Assembly (NCBI RefSeq): GCF_000502875.1
Contig: NZ_AYWX01000001.1
Coordinates: forward strand, 274,243 to 306,701
Reading direction: 5' to 3'
Length of the DNA: 32,459 nt
Source: Mesorhizobium sp. L2C084A000
GTDB taxonomy: Bacteria; Pseudomonadota; Alphaproteobacteria; Rhizobiales; Rhizobiaceae
Shown here piece by piece: positions 24,656 to 32,459 of the stretch. A program made the translations under genes and the position numbers. How positions within the stretch are numbered: the first letter of the stretch is position 1; each line of letters opens with the position of its first letter. The notes beneath the pieces were generated by a model that was given only the letters and a program-made list of their open reading frames with translations, made no database searches and was not told the DNA's origin.

Positions 24656-25825
24656 ATGTCGAACATTGATCAAGTTGCGCCATTGACTGCCCGAGCCCCG
24701 ATCCCGGCGCTTGCCTATCTCTTGACGGGCTGCATCGCCGTCATCGGCTCGAACTCGCTAGTGCTGGGTCCGATCGCACCGGCTGTCGCCTCGTCGTTCG
24801 GAACCAGCGTGCCGGCCGTGATGATTGCGGCGGCCGCGTTCGGCCTCGGCACCTCGGCCAGCGCCCTGTTCCTGGCCCGCTACATCGACCGGCTCGGCGC
24901 ACGCCGGATGCTGCAGGGCGCACTGTTGCTGCTGGCACTAGCGCTGGTGGCGAGTGCCGCCGCACCCACGGTGATCATGCTGGTCTCCGCACAGCTGCTG
25001 GCCGGCATCGCTGCCGGGATCGCCATGCCCGCGATCTATGCCAGCGCCGCGGCCATCGCCCCACCGGGCAGGGAGAGCGGCACGATCGGCGTCGTGCTGA
25101 CCGGATGGACGCTCAGCATGGTCGCCGGCGTTTCGCTTTCGGCCGTGCTTGCCGATCTTGTGCATTGGCGCGCCGTTTTCGCAGCGGTCGCGGTGCTTGC
25201 GGCCATTGCATGGATGGGGCTGACAGTGACGTCGCTTAGCGACATCAGGAAGGCCGGACCGGCGCCCGCCCCGCTGGAAGCGCTCGGCATTCCCGGAATC
25301 CTGCCGCTGCTGGTCGCGTGCGCGGCCTTCATGACTTCGTTCTACGGCGTCTATGGCTATCTCGGCGACCATCTTCATGTCGGGCTTGGACAGCCGGTGA
25401 GCGCCAATGGCCTGGCGGCGCTTGCCTACGGCATAGGCTTCGGCACCGCTGCTCTGCTCGACGGCGTCATCGACAGACTGGGTGCGCGGCGCGTCATGCC
25501 ATTCGCCTATCTTCTGGTTGCCGTCGTCTACGTCGCGATGGCCACGACGAGCGGCAGTTTCGGGCTGACCTTGACCATGGTGGCGATCTGGGGACTGGCC
25601 AATCATTTCGGCCTGAATGTCCTGGTGATGCGCCTGTCGGCGCTCGATCCGTCGCGGCGCGGCACGATCATGGGCCTGAACAGCGCGGTGACTTATCTCG
25701 CGGTCTTCGTCGGCACCACCAGCTTCGGGCCGCTCTACTCCAGCTTTGGTTTTGCCACCTGCGCAATGGTCGCGGCATTGCTGATGCTGGTTGCCGCTTC
25801 GGCAGCGGCGTGGCGCACGCGGTAG
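24656..25825 (+). CDS. MFS transporter, drug:H+ antiporter-1 (AraJ-like) family
   Basis: A 389-residue inner-membrane protein with about 12 transmembrane helices. The motif A region between helices 2 and 3 reads ARYIDRLGARRMLQ and recurs in the second half as DGVIDRLGARRVMP. The architecture matches DHA1 exporters of sugars, drugs or amino acids. It is paired divergently with an Lrp regulator, an arrangement typical of amino-acid or metabolite exporters, but the substrate is not evident. Confidence 0.88.
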   Translation: MSNIDQVAPLTARAPIPALAYLLTGCIAVIGSNSLVLGPIAPAVASSFGTSVPAVMIAAAAFGLGTSASALFLARYIDRLGARRMLQGALLLLALALVASAAAPTVIMLVSAQLLAGIAAGIAMPAIYASAAAIAPPGRESGTIGVVLTGWTLSMVAGVSLSAVLADLVHWRAVFAAVAVLAAIAWMGLTVTSLSDIRKAGPAPAPLEALGIPGILPLLVACAAFMTSFYGVYGYLGDHLHVGLGQPVSANGLAALAYGIGFGTAALLDGVIDRLGARRVMPFAYLLVAVVYVAMATTSGSFGLTLTMVAIWGLANHFGLNVLVMRLSALDPSRRGTIMGLNSAVTYLAVFVGTTSFGPLYSSFGFATCAMVAALLMLVAASAAAWRTR

Positions 25826-25854
25826 TCGACGTGCTTGGCCCAACCTTCCCACGG

Positions 25855-25883
25855 TTGACAGCAGCGCCCTGCCCTTTCATACA
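25855..25883 (+). promoter_or_regulatory. Sigma-70 promoter of the FMN riboswitch-ribH2 transcript
   Basis: TTGACA (25855-25860) and CATACA (25878-25883) are 17 bases apart. The predicted start, near 25890, is just before the riboswitch P1 stem. Confidence 0.75.
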
Positions 25884-25893
25884 AAGCCGTTAA

Positions 25894-26032
25894 TGTTCTC
25901 AGGGCGGGGTGAAAGTCCCCACCGGCGGTAAGGGTTTTACCCAAGCCCGCGAGCGCCCTCCGATGGTCGGAGGGGTCAGCAGATCCGGTGTGATTCCGGA
26001 GCCGACGGTTACAGTCCGGATGGAAGAGAACG
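25894..26032 (+). promoter_or_regulatory. FMN riboswitch (RFN element)
   Basis: All conserved blocks of the RFN element are present in order: the P1 arm GTTCTC (25895-25900), AGGGCGGGGTGAAAGTCCCC, ACCGGCGGTAAG, AGCCCGCGAGCG, GGTCAGCAGATCCGGTG, TTCCGGAGCCGACGG, TTACAGTCCGGATGG and the closing GAGAAC (26026-26031). It lies about 80 bases upstream of ribH2. FMN binding shuts off riboflavin genes in the established mechanism. No U-tract follows in the region before the start codon, so control is probably at translation. Confidence 0.96.
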
Positions 26033-26040
26033 AAACGTAA

Positions 26041-26586
<546 letters not shown>

Positions 26587-26601
26587 GTCACCAAAACGGC
26601 C

Positions 26602-26669
26602 GGATTTCAACCCTGCAACAAGAATTGCGATCGAGAAGAGCTCTGAAGGTTGCGGTTCCGTTGAAATCC
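26602..26669. repeat. Long inverted repeat between ribH2 and the aldolase gene
   Basis: GGATTTCAAC (26602-26611) and GTTGAAATCC (26660-26669) are perfect complements, and inside them GCAAC (26615-26619) pairs with GTTGC (26649-26653). A transcript would fold into one long stem. It may terminate ribH2 transcription or form part of the fba leader. Confidence 0.5.
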
Positions 26670-26684
26670 CGCCAGAAGCATCAA

Positions 26685-26709
26685 GGGCCGACCGGCAACC
26701 GGCCGGCCC
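26685..26709. repeat. G+C-rich hairpin upstream of fba
   Basis: GGGCCGACCGG (26685-26695) and CCGGCCGGCCC (26699-26709) form an 11-bp stem with one mismatch and a CAA loop. It ends 39 bases before the fba start and lacks a T-tract. It could be a leader element or a boundary hairpin. Confidence 0.5.
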
Positions 26710-26748
26710 GCGACGTTGCGCTTGAAACCAGATACGGGAGACTATTGG

Positions 26749-27813
26749 GTGGCTCGCATAACACTGAGACAATTGCTCGACCACGCCGCCGAATACGGCT
26801 ACGGCGTGCCCGCTTTCAACATGAACAACATGGAACAGGGCCTTGCCATCATGGAGGCCGCCGAGGAGACCCAGTCACCGGTCATCCTACAGGCAAGCCG
26901 CGGCGCCCGCGCCTATGCCAATGACGTGGTGCTGGCCAAGCTGATCGACGCGCTGGTCGAAATCCACCCCGACATTCCGGTCTGCATGCATCTCGACCAT
27001 GGCAATAACGAAGCCACCTGCGTCACCGCTATCCAGTACGGCTTCACCTCGGTCATGATGGACGGGTCGCTGAAGGAAGACGGCAAGACGCCGGCCGACT
27101 ACGCCTACAATTCCGGCATCACCAAGCGCGTCGTCGACATGGCGCATTGGGGCGGCGTGTCCGTGGAAGGCGAGATCGGCGTGCTCGGCTCGCTGGAGAG
27201 CGGCGGCGGCGAGCAGGAAGACGGCCACGGCGTCGAAGGCGCGATCAGCCACGACCAGCTTTTGACCGATCCCGAACAAGCGGTCGAGTTCGTCAAGGAC
27301 ACCCATGTCGATGCGCTGGCGGTTGCCATGGGCACCAGCCACGGCGCCTACAAATTCTCGCGCAAGCCTGACGGCGCAGTGCTGGCCATGAACGTCATCG
27401 AGGAGATCCACCGCCGGCTGCCGAACATGCATCTGGTCATGCACGGCTCGTCCTCGGTGCCCGAGGACCTGCAGGAAATCATCAACAAATATGGCGGCCA
27501 GATGAAGCCGACCTGGGGCGTGCCGGTCGAGGAAATCCAGCGCGGCATCAAGCACGGCGTGCGCAAGATCAACATCGACACCGACAACCGCATGGCGCTG
27601 ACCGGCGCGATCCGCAAGGTGCTGACCGAGAATCCAAGCGAGTTCGATCCGCGCAAATATTTGACACCGGCCATGGCCGCCATGCGCAAGCTCTGCAAAG
27701 AGCGCTTCGAACAGTTCGGCACCGCCGGCAACGCGCAGAAGATCAAGCCGCTGCCGGTCGCCGAAATGGCCAAGCGCTATAAGTCGGGCAGCCTCGACCC
27801 GAAGTTCGGCTGA
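26749..27813 (+). CDS. fba: Class II fructose-1,6-bisphosphate aldolase (Calvin-cycle subtype)
   Basis: A 354-residue zinc-dependent aldolase that interconverts fructose-1,6-bisphosphate with DHAP and glyceraldehyde-3-phosphate. Catalytic Asp83 and zinc ligand His84 are in [10 protein letters not shown]. Further motifs are [28 protein letters not shown] and [13 protein letters not shown], then [18 protein letters not shown] for phosphate binding. The start is GTG at 26749 ([15 protein letters not shown]), with GGGAG 8 bases upstream; the frame extends to a TTG at 26716, which adds residues foreign to the family. DHAP from the nearby aldolase shunt would enter the same pool, but the genes are not co-transcribed. 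Confidence 0.94.
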   Translation: MARITLRQLLDHAAEYGYGVPAFNMNNMEQGLAIMEAAEETQSPVILQASRGARAYANDVVLAKLIDALVEIHPDIPVCMHLDHGNNEATCVTAIQYGFTSVMMDGSLKEDGKTPADYAYNSGITKRVVDMAHWGGVSVEGEIGVLGSLESGGGEQEDGHGVEGAISHDQLLTDPEQAVEFVKDTHVDALAVAMGTSHGAYKFSRKPDGAVLAMNVIEEIHRRLPNMHLVMHGSSSVPEDLQEIINKYGGQMKPTWGVPVEEIQRGIKHGVRKINIDTDNRMALTGAIRKVLTENPSEFDPRKYLTPAMAAMRKLCKERFEQFGTAGNAQKIKPLPVAEMAKRYKSGSLDPKFG

Positions 27814-27829
27814 GCTCCAGCGATTTATC

Positions 27830-27862
27830 CCAGAGCTGCCAGAAGCATCCTGGCAGCTCTGG
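27830..27862. terminator. Terminator hairpin between convergent fba and the vWA gene
   Basis: CCAGAGCTGCCAG (27830-27842) and its exact complement (27850-27862) form a 13-bp stem with a 7-base loop. TGTTTTA lies 8 bases beyond on the + strand. Its position between converging genes supports termination of both. Confidence 0.7.
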
Positions 27863-27873
27863 CGACGGCTGTT

Positions 27874-29100
27874 TTACTCCGGAGTCTCGGCCTCGGCACG
27901 AACCAGCTTGATATCTGCGCCAGCCGCCCATGCGCCGATATCTTCCCGACGCAATGCCGCCGCCATCATGTCTGGAAACAGATCCGGCGTGCAGGCAAAA
28001 ACCGGAATGCCGAGGGCGGCCACCGAGCCTGCCATCTTCGGGTCATAACCCGGCCTGCCCTGGTCGGTCAGCGCCAGGAGCACCACGACGTTGACGCCGG
28101 AGCGAACGAGTGCAGCAAGCCGCTGCAGCAATTCCTGCCCGTTGCCGCCCTCATAAAGGTCGGTGATCAGCACCATATGCGACTTGGTCGGCCGTTCGAT
28201 GCGGTCCGCGCAATAGGCCACGGCCTGGTTGATGTCGGTGCCGCCGCCCAGCTGCACGCCGAACAGGACTTCGACAGGATCGCTAAGCTCCTCGGTCAGA
28301 TCGACGATTGCCGTGTCGAAGCAGACAAGCTTGGTCCGCACCACCGGCAGGGAGGCCATCACCGCCGCGAATATCGAGGCGTAGATTACCGAGCTTGCCA
28401 TAGAGCCCGACTGGTCGACGCACAGCACCACCTCATCCAGGTCGACCAGCCTTCGCTGTTTGCGCATGAAGCCGACCAGCTTCTCCGGCACGATGGTCTT
28501 GTGCTCGGGCTGGTAATGGCGAAGGTTGGCTGAGATCGTACGCGGCCAGTCGATGTCGCGCTGGCGTGGGCGGTTGGTGCGCTGCGATCGGTCGACCGCG
28601 CCGCGTATCGCCTCGGCTGTCTTCTGTTCCAGCCGCTGCATCAGCTTGGCAACGATATCGGCGATGATCGTGCGCGCAATGTCCTTGGTCTTGGCCGGCA
28701 TGACCGAGCGGAGCGAAATCAGGTCGGCGACGAGATTGACGTCGGCCTCGATCGCTTTGAGGAATTCCGGCTCCATCAGCATCTGCTTCAGGTTGAGCCG
28801 TTCGAAGGCATCCTTCTGGACGATCTCGACGACCTGTGCGGGAAAGAACGACCTGATATCGCCCATCCACTGTGCCACCCTTGGCGCCGATCGGCCGAGG
28901 CCGCCGCGCCGCTTGCGCGGATCGGCAGCCGCATCGCCGGCACCATCGCCGTAAAGCGCATCGAGCGCCGCGGAAAGCCGCTTGTCGGTGTCGGACAGCG
29001 CTGACGAGGTTTCCTCATCGGCACCGATCGCCATGCGCCAGCGGCGCTCGCGTCCGTCGCCGGCTTGGATTGGCTCGCTGATTTCGGCCTCGTCATCCAT
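27874..29100 (-). CDS. vWA-domain protein, YehP-like
   Basis: 408 residues. The C-terminal von Willebrand A domain (about 222-400) has a complete metal-ion-dependent adhesion site: DQSGS (229-233), T288 in GGGTDIN and D314 in LITDLYEGG. The N-terminal half is helical and charged (about 75-175, including RSFFPAQVVEIVQKDAFERL). It is the third gene of an AAA+/DUF5682/vWA operon; its ATG overlaps the DUF5682 stop by 8 bases. In MoxR-type systems the vWA protein acts as substrate adaptor or scaffold for the ATPase, for example in metal insertion or complex remodelling. The specific role here is unknown. Confidence 0.87.
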   Translation of the reverse strand: MDDEAEISEPIQAGDGRERRWRMAIGADEETSSALSDTDKRLSAALDALYGDGAGDAAADPRKRRGGLGRSAPRVAQWMGDIRSFFPAQVVEIVQKDAFERLNLKQMLMEPEFLKAIEADVNLVADLISLRSVMPAKTKDIARTIIADIVAKLMQRLEQKTAEAIRGAVDRSQRTNRPRQRDIDWPRTISANLRHYQPEHKTIVPEKLVGFMRKQRRLVDLDEVVLCVDQSGSMASSVIYASIFAAVMASLPVVRTKLVCFDTAIVDLTEELSDPVEVLFGVQLGGGTDINQAVAYCADRIERPTKSHMVLITDLYEGGNGQELLQRLAALVRSGVNVVVLLALTDQGRPGYDPKMAGSVAALGIPVFACTPDLFPDMMAAALRREDIGAWAAGADIKLVRAEAETPE

Positions 29101-31342
29101 TGCCGGCCTCGCTCATCAGCAGGGGTCCAAGCCGTTCCAGGTGCCGGCGCCACGCTTCGCCGCCATCCGGAGTCGGCGTCAGTCCGGCAGGCAGCCGTGC
29201 GGTGCGGCCGAGCACCGCTTCGATCAACCGTCGCCGCTCCATCGAGTCCAGATGCGAAAAGACCCGGCGCAGCAACGGCAGATGGGCAATGAAGGCCTCT
29301 TCGTCGAGGGATGCGAGCCAGGCATCCACCGCACCGCGCAGGCCCTCGTCGTAGATCAGCCGTTGGCCGGCAGTGCTGAAGAAACCCTCGAAGAACCCTG
29401 CAGCCTCGGTGACCGGCGTTCCTGGAGACAGACGTCGTGCGATCAGACCGGTTGCCGCGTCGGCTGACAAATGGCCGGCTTCGTAGAGCAGATGCGCGGC
29501 ACAGCCTGCCACCAGCGCCGTCGAGCGCGATCCATCGAGCACCGCAGCCAGTCCATTGCGCCAGATGTCCAGCACGTCCTGTTCAGGCTCGACCAGACTG
29601 ATCGCTTCGTCGGCCTTGCGCATGGCGCCGACCAGCGTCGTGGATGCCTGGGCATCGAGGTCGCGGGCGGCATAGGCAAGTGCGATCCCGCCTTCGACGA
29701 TCAGCCGCTCCAGGAGGCCGGACAGACGGGCGGTTTCCGTCTTGCGAGCCTCGCCGTAGCGGATGATGTCGGCGAGCGGCGGCACCGATGTCAGGATTTC
29801 CAGGCATTCGCTGCTGCGCGCCGCCCGTTCCTCCAATGCCGCGAGACCGGCCGCCGACGCTTCCGACAGGTTTGCCGTGATGGCGCCCTGGACCAGTGCG
29901 GCCATCGCATCAAGAGACGTCGCCGCGCCGATCATCTGGATCAGCCGGCCATTGGCCGCCTTTTCGATGGTTGGTCCGTAGACCAGGTTCTCGACCAGTC
30001 GAACGGCATATTCAGGTTCCCACGACAGCATCCAGCGCTCGCGAAAGGTGCCGCGGCTGCGGCCGCTGTCGGTCAGCTTGCCCCAATGCACGCCAAGCAC
30101 GGACAGCCGGTGCAGCAAGGTCGATCGAAACAGCCCGCTTTCGCTGCGCAGGTCGACCGACAATTCACGCTCCAGCGCTTCGGGCTTCAGCCGCGCCGCC
30201 TTCTGGCTGCGCTGCAGGTCCTCGATCAGCGGCGCCAGCGGCGTGTCCGGCGGAATTTCACCGACATCGGCGCCCAGCAGCAATTCGGCTTCGACCAGCG
30301 CCCACAGCAGCGCTTCCCCGTTGAACAGGGCGGCGATCGCGGCGTCACGCAATTCCTCGAACCCGGGCTTTGGCCGTTCACGGATCACAGCCAGCGTGCG
30401 GGCCAGCCGTTCGGCTTCGATCAGCGAGGCGGTCGAGACCATGTGCCCCTTGGCCCTCAGGACCGCCGCGATCTTCGCCAGCCACAGGACCGAGGAGTCC
30501 CCTTGCCCGCGCGTCTGCCACAGATGCTTGCACCAGCCGGGCGCGACAACGCCGGCGCCATAACCGAAGCCCAGCGCCAGGCGCGGCCCCGTCCACGGCG
30601 CCCAGGTCATCATGCTTTTGCGGCGGGCGAGCCCCTTGAGTAGCGCCTGGTCCTCCTTCAGCGGTCGCGTCGCCTGCAGTGCCGGCACATGGAAGGCACC
30701 GCAAACGATAGCGATCGGCCCATCGAATTCCTTTCGCGCGGCGGCGATTTCAAGTCGCATATGCGCTTCGCGCTTTGCCTCGAATTCGGCAAGCGGACCT
30801 TCGCCTTCGCGCAACGTCGTCATCGCGTCGGCTATTGCCGCGAAGATTGGGCCGGGCTCAGGGTTCTGCTCGATGATATCAGCCCACCAGCTTTCGCCAT
30901 CTTCATAGCCGGCAGCTTGTGCCAGCGTTCCGATCGGGTCCCGCAGATGCGGCGCCAAGTCAGCCTCAACGCTGGCTTCCGTTCCATCGCTATCGGTTTC
31001 CCCCACGGCCTCAATCGGCGCAGTGCGGGCTGAAGACGGCAAATCGATGAAGCGCACTGCCGCATTGTTGGTGACGGCCCAGAGCGTCGCCTGGTACTCC
31101 GGCGAGAATTCGGCGAAGGGCCAGAAGCTTGTCGAGGCCGGATCGTCTTCGGGATAGCAGAGCAGCGCCACCGGCGGCTGCATTTCGGGGTGGGCCAGCA
31201 ACGGCAGCAGCGGGCTGGCGTCGGCCGGTCCTTCGATCAGCACGGCGACCGGTTTCAACTCCTGCAACGCCTGCACCAGGCTGCCGGCGGAGCCTGGCCC
31301 GTGATGGCGTATGCCGAAATAGGAAACGTCGCTAAGCGCCAT
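29093..31342 (-). CDS. DUF5682-family protein, YehM-like, function unknown
   Basis: A 749-residue cytoplasmic protein without signal peptide or membrane segments. The N-terminus YFGIRHHGPGSAGSL, followed by VAVLIEGPADA and AVRFIDLP, is the DUF5682 hallmark and resembles TraB/ChaN-type domains with a conserved HHGPGS. A second block, AIVCGAFHVPAL (about 210-221), fits the same domain. The rest is mostly helical with Leu/Ala-rich repeats. It lies 4 bases after the AAA+ gene stop and overlaps the vWA start. The layout matches E. coli yehL-yehM-yehP. No catalytic function can be assigned; the His-rich N-terminus suggests a metal or hydrolytic site (inference). Confidence 0.85.
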   Translation of the reverse strand: MALSDVSYFGIRHHGPGSAGSLVQALQELKPVAVLIEGPADASPLLPLLAHPEMQPPVALLCYPEDDPASTSFWPFAEFSPEYQATLWAVTNNAAVRFIDLPSSARTAPIEAVGETDSDGTEASVEADLAPHLRDPIGTLAQAAGYEDGESWWADIIEQNPEPGPIFAAIADAMTTLREGEGPLAEFEAKREAHMRLEIAAARKEFDGPIAIVCGAFHVPALQATRPLKEDQALLKGLARRKSMMTWAPWTGPRLALGFGYGAGVVAPGWCKHLWQTRGQGDSSVLWLAKIAAVLRAKGHMVSTASLIEAERLARTLAVIRERPKPGFEELRDAAIAALFNGEALLWALVEAELLLGADVGEIPPDTPLAPLIEDLQRSQKAARLKPEALERELSVDLRSESGLFRSTLLHRLSVLGVHWGKLTDSGRSRGTFRERWMLSWEPEYAVRLVENLVYGPTIEKAANGRLIQMIGAATSLDAMAALVQGAITANLSEASAAGLAALEERAARSSECLEILTSVPPLADIIRYGEARKTETARLSGLLERLIVEGGIALAYAARDLDAQASTTLVGAMRKADEAISLVEPEQDVLDIWRNGLAAVLDGSRSTALVAGCAAHLLYEAGHLSADAATGLIARRLSPGTPVTEAAGFFEGFFSTAGQRLIYDEGLRGAVDAWLASLDEEAFIAHLPLLRRVFSHLDSMERRRLIEAVLGRTARLPAGLTPTPDGGEAWRRHLERLGPLLMSEAGNG

Positions 31343-31346
31343 GGCG

Positions 31347-32426
31347 TCAGATCGCCGCGTTCAAGGCCGCGTAGTAGCCGGCATAGTCTGGCCGCTTCTT
31401 GAGCACGGTTTCCAGATACTCCTCCAGCACCAGTTTGTCCTGCACCGGATCCTTCACGATCGCACCGACGAGGCTGGCGGCAAGACCTTCGGCGCCGAGC
31501 TTGCCGCTGTCGAACCAGGCCGCCTGGCTGAGGCCGCCGACCATGGTGGCAATGGCTTCGGCCGTGGACAGCGAACCGGACGGCGTCTTCAACGTCACCT
31601 TGCCGTCGGCTGTAGCGCCGGAGCGCAACTCGCGAAAAATGGTCAGCACGCGCGCGATCTCCTCACCGACATTCTTCGGCACCGGCAGGTCAAGACCGCC
31701 GGCCATCTCGCCGACCCGCTTGGAGACAATCGCCACTTCCTCCGCCATGTCTTCGGGCAAGGGCAGTACGACGACGTTAAAGCGGCGCTTCAACGCCGAG
31801 GACAGCTCGTTGACGCCCTTGTCGCGGTTGTTGGCGGTGGCGATGATGTTGAAGCCGCGCTGCGCGTAGATCGAGGTGTTGAGTTCCGGGATCGGCATCA
31901 TCTTTTCGGACAGCACGGTGATCAGCGTGTCCTGGACATCGGAGCCCATGCGCGTCAGCTCCTCGAGGCGGCAAAGCTTGCCGTCCTGCATGGCGCGGTA
32001 GAGCGGCGTCGGCACCAGCGCGTCCTGGCTTGGGCCCTTTGCCAGAAGCTGTGCGTAGTTCCAGCCATAGCGGATCTGGTTCTCGTCGGTACCAGCCGTG
32101 CACTGCACGATCAGGGTCGAATCGCCCATGATGGCGGCGGCGAGATGTTCCGACACCCAGGATTTGGCCGTGCCGGGGACACCCAGCAGCAACAGCGCGC
32201 GATCGGTGGCGAGCGTCGCCACCGCGGTTTCCATCAGCCGGCGCCGGCCGACATATTTCGGCGTTATCACTGTCCCGTCGTCAGCCTTTCCGCCGAGCAG
32301 GTAGGTAAGGACCGCCTTTGGCGAAAGGCTCCATCCGGCAGGCCTTTGCCGCTCGTCATTGCGCGAGAGCGCCTGCAATTCGGCGGCATAGGCCTGCTCG
32401 ACCGGAAGACGGATGGCTGCGTTCAT
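31347..32426 (-). CDS. MoxR-type AAA+ ATPase, YehL-like
   Basis: A 359-residue AAA+ ATPase. Walker A is GVPGTAKS (82-89), Walker B ends in CRLEE (152-156), sensor 1 is ATANN (196-200), and the Arg finger candidates are R214/R215 in ALKRRF. The RYGWNYAQLL insert after strand 2 is typical of the MoxR/YehL group. These ATPases usually work with a vWA partner to remodel or activate a protein complex, and the vWA gene is two genes downstream. The ATG at 32426 has GGAG 8 bases upstream, and the codon overlaps the preceding stop (TAATG), showing translational coupling to a gene outside the window. Confidence 0.9.
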   Translation of the reverse strand: MNAAIRLPVEQAYAAELQALSRNDERQRPAGWSLSPKAVLTYLLGGKADDGTVITPKYVGRRRLMETAVATLATDRALLLLGVPGTAKSWVSEHLAAAIMGDSTLIVQCTAGTDENQIRYGWNYAQLLAKGPSQDALVPTPLYRAMQDGKLCRLEELTRMGSDVQDTLITVLSEKMMPIPELNTSIYAQRGFNIIATANNRDKGVNELSSALKRRFNVVVLPLPEDMAEEVAIVSKRVGEMAGGLDLPVPKNVGEEIARVLTIFRELRSGATADGKVTLKTPSGSLSTAEAIATMVGGLSQAAWFDSGKLGAEGLAASLVGAIVKDPVQDKLVLEEYLETVLKKRPDYAGYYAALNAAI

Positions 32427-32459
32427 TAGCTGTTCTCCGGATTGATCATGTGTCGGTTA
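32426..32459 (-). CDS. 3' end of an upstream operon gene (truncated by window)
   Basis: On the - strand the last bases read in frame as NRHMINPENS followed by TAA, and the stop overlaps the AAA+ start as TAATG. Only about ten codons are visible, so identity is unknown. In related clusters a SWIM zinc-finger gene and a DUF5691 gene precede the ATPase; this could be the DUF5691 C-terminus (inference from known gene order). Confidence 0.4.
   Translation of the reverse strand, partial: NRHMINPENS

Noticed and set aside
27874..32426. Confirmed defence (conflict) operon
   Set aside because: MoxR/vWA ternary systems have been proposed in conflict, but the DUF5682 protein shows no recognisable effector domain and the E. 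coli yehLMP relatives have no proven defence role. I list it as uncharacterised instead.

Overview
The window looks like chromosomal DNA of a Rhizobiales alphaproteobacterium, most likely Mesorhizobium or a close relative. The basis is its high G+C, an FMN-riboswitch-controlled RibH2-type lumazine synthase, rhizobial-style intergenic palindromes, a small RNA resembling the rhizobial alpha-r8/MmgR family, and the protein families present. I made no database search, so the genus is an inference.

Layout. (1) 1-6.6 kb, + strand: the end of a heterotetrameric sarcosine oxidase operon (soxA 3' part, soxG), a DUF1989/GcvT fusion protein, a probable small RNA gene and an APC-family permease. Together these suggest catabolism of an N-methylated or guanidino compound feeding one-carbon folate metabolism. 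(2) 6.6-11.9 kb, - strand: tetR, membrane-fusion lipoprotein and RND pump genes, with a large perfect palindrome just upstream of tetR. (3) 11.9-13.8 kb: a pair of inverted intergenic repeats running into the 3' end of an acyl-CoA ligase gene. (4) 14.0-24.1 kb: a SorC-type regulator, a class II aldolase/short-chain dehydrogenase fusion, a ribose-type ABC importer, 5-methylthioribose kinase (MtnK) and methylthioribose-1-phosphate isomerase (MtnA). A ParD/ParE toxin-antitoxin pair sits inside this region, and its toxin seems to have lost its normal start codon.

I read region 4 as an uptake and DHAP-shunt pathway for 5-methylthioribose and/or 5-deoxyribose. Import would be followed by phosphorylation (MtnK), isomerisation (MtnA), then cleavage by the aldolase domain to DHAP and a short aldehyde, which the fused dehydrogenase domain would process. 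The importer operon and mtnKA diverge from one 12+5+12 palindrome that contains both -35 boxes, so their control is probably shared.

(5) 24.1-27.9 kb: a divergent Lrp/AsnC regulator and MFS exporter, then a strong promoter, FMN riboswitch and ribH2, then a class II fructose-bisphosphate aldolase behind a structured leader. (6) 27.9-32.5 kb, - strand: a tightly packed MoxR-type AAA+ ATPase, DUF5682 protein and vWA-domain protein, equivalent in layout to E. coli yehL-yehM-yehP and of unknown function. The last 34 bases probably hold the 3' end of a further upstream gene of that operon.

The most promising uncharacterised systems are the methylthioribose/deoxyribose importer plus shunt, the DUF1989/GcvT fusion beside sarcosine oxidase, and the AAA+/DUF5682/vWA operon.
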